This document shows positions 12,304 through 15,048 of a stretch of 15,048 nucleotides of DNA, in pieces. Source of the DNA: Nitrososphaerota archaeon (GTDB lineage Archaea; Thermoproteota; Nitrososphaeria; Nitrososphaerales; Nitrosopumilaceae); assembly GCA_016126025.1 (NCBI GenBank), contig JAEFDA010000109.1, positions 1 to 15,048 of the forward strand, written 5' to 3'. The translations under genes and the position numbers were made by a program. Under the pieces are notes generated by a model. That model was given only the letters and a program-made list of their open reading frames with translations, was not told the DNA's origin and made no database searches. Every line of letters begins with the position of its first letter. The first letter of the stretch is position 1.

Positions 12304-13398
12304 ATGCCGGTCCAGTCGTACGTGGTGGCGTTCCCCTCGGCCTTCTCCCGCCGGCACATCACGGCGCTGGCGCGCAACATAAGGCGTATTCTGAGGGTGC
12401 AGAACGAGCCGTACGCCAGCGTCCGCCGCGACGGCGACATCATACTGGTGGACGCGCACGACCCGGTCTTTGCCTCGGCGGCGGTGGGCCTGCTGTTCGG
12501 CGTGGACCGCACCCTGATAGCCCGGAGGGTGGAGAACGACTTTGAGCAGGTGGCCGCCGCCATATCGGAGGTGGGAGGGAACCTGCTGCTGGCCGGCGAC
12601 CGATTCCTGGTGAGGGTGGAGGGCCACACCCGGGGGTTCCTGCCCCGGGACGTGGAGATGGCAGCCACCTCCTCCATAATAGAGGCCAGGGCCCCGACGG
12701 GGGCGCGCCCGGGTACCGCCGAGAACCACGACAAGATGCTGTACGCGTACCTGACCCGCAGGGGGGCCTACGTCTCTATATTTGCGGACCGCTGCCTGGG
12801 GGGGCTGCCCCTGGGGGTGCAGGGCAGGGCCGTGTGCTGTATATTCGATACCATATCGGCGCTGACATGCCTGGAGACGATGCGCATGGGCTTTGAGACG
12901 GAGGTCGTCCTGTGCTATGCGGCCGAGTCGCAGCGCATGCCCCTGGCCAAGATGCTGGACAGGATAATACCCCGGATGGCGCAGAAGCGGGTGAAGGTGG
13001 CCGCCGTACGGATGACCCCCGGCGGCCGTGACTATCTGGAGACGGCGGCCCTGGCCACCGAGATCATGCTGGGGGAGGCCGCAGAGCGGGGCATACGGCA
13101 CATATCGCTGCCCGTCTCCCGCATGCTCTTCGCCGGGGAGGCGGCCGACCGGCTGGCCGCCCGGGTGTATGGGGCCGGGATGGTCCCGGTGATGCCCCTC
13201 CCCGGCGACGGCCGGCTCTTCGAGATGCTGGGGGAGCTTAACATGGCCGGATCCCGCGCCGTCCACTCCACCATATACAAGAGGCAGGGGGTGATGGCGG
13301 TGCCCGCCGACCTGCGGTCGCACACCGTAAGGCGCAGCGAGTTTGCCGTGCGGACCGGACCCAACAACCTGCACGACATACTGGACAGCGACTGGTGA
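12304..13398 (+). CDS. ThiI-like THUMP protein with degenerate PP-loop
   Basis: 364 residues with the ThiI architecture. About residues 1-60 are an N-terminal ferredoxin-like part, and about 60-155 a THUMP RNA-binding domain (FGVDRTLIARRVENDFEQVAAAI ... GDRFLVRVEGHTRGF). A Rossmann-type domain follows, opening with GGLPLGVQGRAV. In ThiI this last segment leads into the ATP-binding SGGxDS loop. Here the aligned residues are IFDTISA (about 180-186), with none of the Gly-Gly or Asp-Ser residues. There is no rhodanese domain. ThiI makes 4-thiouridine in tRNA; this protein probably binds RNA but should not adenylate by the standard mechanism. The ATG at 12304 agrees with the TATA box. It is followed after 40 bp by the glycosyltransferase gene, which has its own promoter. 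Confidence 0.75.
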   Translation: MPVQSYVVAFPSAFSRRHITALARNIRRILRVQNEPYASVRRDGDIILVDAHDPVFASAAVGLLFGVDRTLIARRVENDFEQVAAAISEVGGNLLLAGDRFLVRVEGHTRGFLPRDVEMAATSSIIEARAPTGARPGTAENHDKMLYAYLTRRGAYVSIFADRCLGGLPLGVQGRAVCCIFDTISALTCLETMRMGFETEVVLCYAAESQRMPLAKMLDRIIPRMAQKRVKVAAVRMTPGGRDYLETAALATEIMLGEAAERGIRHISLPVSRMLFAGEAADRLAARVYGAGMVPVMPLPGDGRLFEMLGELNMAGSRAVHSTIYKRQGVMAVPADLRSHTVRRSEFAVRTGPNNLHDILDSDW

Positions 13399-13406
13399 CC
13401 ATTGCG

Positions 13407-13414
13407 AATTTAAA
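13407..13414 (+). promoter_or_regulatory. TATA box for the glycosyltransferase gene
   Basis: AATTTAAA, about 28 nt before the ATG at 13439. It excludes the upstream frame that starts inside the previous gene and the ATG at 13421. Confidence 0.55.
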
Positions 13415-13438
13415 CGGCGGATGGCCGCAGCGTACCCG

Positions 13439-14659
13439 ATGCCCCGCATAGGCGAGTTCATCTACCCGTGGGGGAACGGCCACTACTCCAGGATGTCGCG
13501 CCTGAACGAGGTCCTGGACGGGTACGTGCCCGGCGCCGAGGTGCACTGCTCCAGCAAGGGCGACATATACGAGAGGCTGCGGCGGGACCTGCCCGAGGGG
13601 CTGGCGCACCACATCATGATGCCCACCCCCATAGACGGACGCATGGGGCCGGACGTCCTGAGGTGCATGCTGAACGTGGCGCTGCCCGTATCCGGCAACC
13701 CCCCGCTGGTGTCCCAGATAGCCTCGTACCTGCGGGAGGAGAGGCGGCTGTGCGACTCGTCCGGCTTTGACATTATAGTCAGCGACGGCGACATGGGGAT
13801 CAACGTGCTGGCCCGCAACCGGGACATCCCCAGCCTCTTCATCACCAACCAGTTCCGGCCGCGCCTGTGGGCCAGCCGGTTCTACTTTTACCCGGGCCTG
13901 GAGTTCGTGTCGCGGCAGATAGCCAAGGCCACCCAGATACTGGTCGCCGACTCCCCCCCGCCATATACGATGTGCGAGTTCAACCTGAATCTGACCGCCG
14001 AGGCGGCCCGCAAGACCACATACGTGGGCCACTTTACCCGCGGCCGGGCCGCGGCCCCCTCCCCCCGCTCGGACCTGGAGGGGCTGATAGAGGGGTGCGA
14101 CTTTGGGTACTGGATGAGGACGGGCAGCGCCTCCACCAACGACGGCACGGGGCGCCGGTACGAGGAGGCCTTTGCCCGGATGCCCGAGGAGCGGCGCATA
14201 GTCTCGCACGCCCGCCCGGACCCCTCCATAGACTCGGTGCTGGGCCGCGACGGGAGGCGGTACGCCATATCTGAGGCCTACGACAAGAAGGTGGACTGGC
14301 TCCAGATAGACGTGGGGTTTCTGACCGAGCAGGAGAAGGATGCCGTGCTGGAGGGCTGCTCATACGCGGTGGTGAACGGGTCCCACACCGTGATGGGGGA
14401 GATAATGGGGGGCAAGAGGCGGCCGATAATAGGCATGCCCGTGTACGACGAGCACACCAACAACCTGAGGTGGGCCGAGCGGAAGGGGCTGGGGATACTG
14501 GCGGGGAGCGCGCCGCGGGCGGCCGCGGCGGTGAGCCGCATACGGCGCGAGGCCGAGTCGTTCCGGGAGGCGCTGGATGTGTTCGCCGAGAACTTTTCGG
14601 GAGACGGGGCGCAGAACACCGCCCGGATGGTGGCCGAGACGCTGGAACAAAAGAGATAA
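13439..14659 (+). CDS. GT-B fold glycosyltransferase, MurG/GT28-like
   Basis: 406 residues. The N-terminal glycine-rich loop, IYPWGNGHYSRM (residues 8-19), is the GxGHxxR-type motif that opens the acceptor-side domain of MurG and related GT-B enzymes. The C-terminal half has 'AVVNGSHTVMGEIMGGKRRPIIGMPVYDEHTNNLRWAERKGLGI', the nucleotide-sugar binding pattern (Gly...Glu...Pro-Ile-Ile-Gly-x-Pro...Asn-Asn) of GT28-like enzymes. In the middle, 'DIIVSDGDMGINVLARNRDIPSLFITNQFRP' matches the domain-linking loop. No signal or membrane helix is obvious; an amphipathic membrane contact is possible. The likely role is adding a sugar to a lipid, glycan carrier or S-layer precursor. The exact donor and acceptor are unknown. 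Confidence 0.8.
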   Translation: MPRIGEFIYPWGNGHYSRMSRLNEVLDGYVPGAEVHCSSKGDIYERLRRDLPEGLAHHIMMPTPIDGRMGPDVLRCMLNVALPVSGNPPLVSQIASYLREERRLCDSSGFDIIVSDGDMGINVLARNRDIPSLFITNQFRPRLWASRFYFYPGLEFVSRQIAKATQILVADSPPPYTMCEFNLNLTAEAARKTTYVGHFTRGRAAAPSPRSDLEGLIEGCDFGYWMRTGSASTNDGTGRRYEEAFARMPEERRIVSHARPDPSIDSVLGRDGRRYAISEAYDKKVDWLQIDVGFLTEQEKDAVLEGCSYAVVNGSHTVMGEIMGGKRRPIIGMPVYDEHTNNLRWAERKGLGILAGSAPRAAAAVSRIRREAESFREALDVFAENFSGDGAQNTARMVAETLEQKR

Positions 14660-14672
14660 GGGGAGGGGACGC
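14648..14672 (-). terminator. Possible T-rich terminator of the minus-strand RNA
   Basis: On the minus strand this reads as a pyrimidine run ending CTTATCTCTTTTGTT, directly after the hairpin chain and overlapping the 3' end of the glycosyltransferase gene. Archaeal termination uses such T-tracts. It would end the candidate RNA at 14684-14920. Confidence 0.3.
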
Positions 14673-14683
14673 GGCGGCCGCCC

Positions 14684-14752
14684 ATCCGGCATGCGGGTCT
14701 TTCGACGGGCGAGCCGACCGAAAGGGATGAGGATACATGCCGCATGCCGGAT
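14684..14752. repeat. 13-bp perfect inverted repeat with nested hairpin
   Basis: ATCCGGCATGCGG (14684-14696) and CCGCATGCCGGAT (14740-14752) are exact complements. The 43-nt loop contains CTTTCG/CGAAAG (14699-14704, 14719-14724), and inside that a CGG/CCG tip with loop GCGAG. It is the most stable-looking structure in the window and lies 25 bp after the glycosyltransferase stop. Confidence 0.85.
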
Positions 14753-14920
14753 TGCGGTGCGGAGCGCCGGCCCCCGGGCGGATCCAAAAGCTCCTGCGGG
14801 TGTCCGGAGGCGCGATCCGCAAGAGAGTGTGCGCCCCTTCGGAGGCCGCGGCCGACCCGGGCGGGGCGCCGGGACGCGCCTGCATTGGACGCCATACATG
14901 ATGCGGGCAGGATCTTACGA
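14684..14920 (-). ncRNA. Candidate ~240-nt structured non-coding RNA
   Basis: A strong minus-strand TATA box (TTTATAAT, 14943-14950) predicts a start near 14920. No ATG, GTG or TTG is there, and no convincing protein follows. Instead there are successive stem-loops: CCTGC/GCAGG near the 5' end; GCGCCCC/GGGGCGC (14831-14837, 14863-14869) around a GGCCGCGGCC palindrome; GCGGATC/GATCCGC (14778-14784, 14814-14820); and the 13-bp hairpin at 14684-14752. A T-rich tract follows. I could not match it to RNase P RNA, SRP RNA or box C/D RNA by eye. Confidence 0.35.
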
Positions 14921-15048
14921 ATGGTGGCCGCAGTGGTTGTCGATTATAAAGGAATACAGAAGCCAGAAACGCCAAGGACACTCCACCGCCAGACGATCCC
15001 CCCGAGACCGATCCAGAACCGCAGTCACCGGGTGTTGGTTAGGGCCTT
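14921..15048 (+). CDS. Open frame leaving the window, possible dehydrogenase N-terminus
   Basis: An ATG at 14921 opens a frame with no stop before the window end (42 residues visible): MVAAVVVDYKGIQKP, then a basic stretch ending SHRVLVRA. The pattern 'AVVV...IP..P....RVLVRA' loosely resembles the start of medium-chain dehydrogenases/quinone reductases. Third-position GC is visibly lower than in the other genes, and the TATA box at 14943-14950 lies inside the frame, so it may not be translated. Low confidence. Confidence 0.22.
   Translation, partial: MVAAVVVDYKGIQKPETPRTLHRQTIPPRPIQNRSHRVLVRA
14943..14950 (-). promoter_or_regulatory. TATA box for the candidate minus-strand RNA
   Basis: TTTATAAT on the minus strand, start expected near 14920. 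Read on the plus strand (ATTATAAA) it would start transcription near 14973, where there is also no start codon at leaderless distance. Confidence 0.45.

Noticed and set aside
12019..13461. 480-codon minus-strand open frame
   Set aside because: Antisense to the ThiI-like gene and the permease; protein rich in His/Gln/Gly with no motif. The plus-strand genes have promoters and recognisable domains.
14278..14981. Minus-strand protein-coding frames over the right-end gap
   Set aside because: They run through the glycosyltransferase antisense, are Arg/Pro/Ser-rich, and no start codon lies at the expected distance from the TATA box.

Overview
The window looks like a piece of a high-GC (by eye about two thirds G+C) group I archaeal chromosome, most likely a Thaumarchaeota/Nitrososphaerota genome of the Cenarchaeum type. 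The signs are a CdvB/ESCRT-III cell-division paralogue, a complete set of archaeal housekeeping families, heavy use of ATA (Ile) and AGG (Arg) codons despite the GC richness, and promoters in which a TATA-like box lies about 25-29 nt before the start codon with no room for a Shine-Dalgarno leader. The species assignment is inference.

Layout. 1-139 (-) is the beginning of a PstS-type phosphate-binding protein. 242-877 (-) is a CdvB paralogue. 1039-1476 (+) is a small membrane-anchored protein. 1477-2039 is a 563-bp gap between convergent genes. It holds two copies of a ~145-bp structured repeat, each with a minus-strand TATA box, an 8-9 codon mini-ORF and a long hairpin, and a different branched hairpin lies between them. 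2040-2753 (-) is queE, 2811-3026 (-) a two-TM protein, and 3122-4995 (-) a two-gene operon (membrane-anchored winged-helix protein plus exported helical protein). 5081-5368 (-) is a winged-helix regulator, 5584-6138 (+) folE and 6183-6434 (+) a two-TM protein. 6403-8773 (-) is a tightly overlapped operon: GPN-loop GTPase, homoserine kinase, queC. 8826-9839 (+) is an UPF0104/LPG-synthase-like membrane protein, 9905-10684 (+) an SDR oxidoreductase, 10689-10997 (-) a Zn-ribbon protein and 11398-12231 (+) a TauE/SafE permease. 12304-13398 (+) is a ThiI-like protein with a destroyed PP-loop, and 13439-14659 (+) a GT-B glycosyltransferase. The last ~390 bp hold a chain of hairpins that may be a minus-strand non-coding RNA, and an open reading frame leaving the window.

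How the genes fit together. folE, queE and queC are three steps of the pathway from GTP to preQ0, which feeds archaeosine in archaeal tRNA; they lie within 5 kb but in three transcription units. The 3122-4995 pair looks like a signal-sensing unit: an extracellular domain joined through one membrane helix to a cytoplasmic winged helix, with an exported alpha-helical partner. The remaining genes are mostly single, independently promoted units.

The most interesting parts are non-coding: the duplicated hairpin/mini-ORF element at 1479-1923 and the hairpin chain at 14684-14920. All secondary structures and promoters were found by eye; none was computed or searched.
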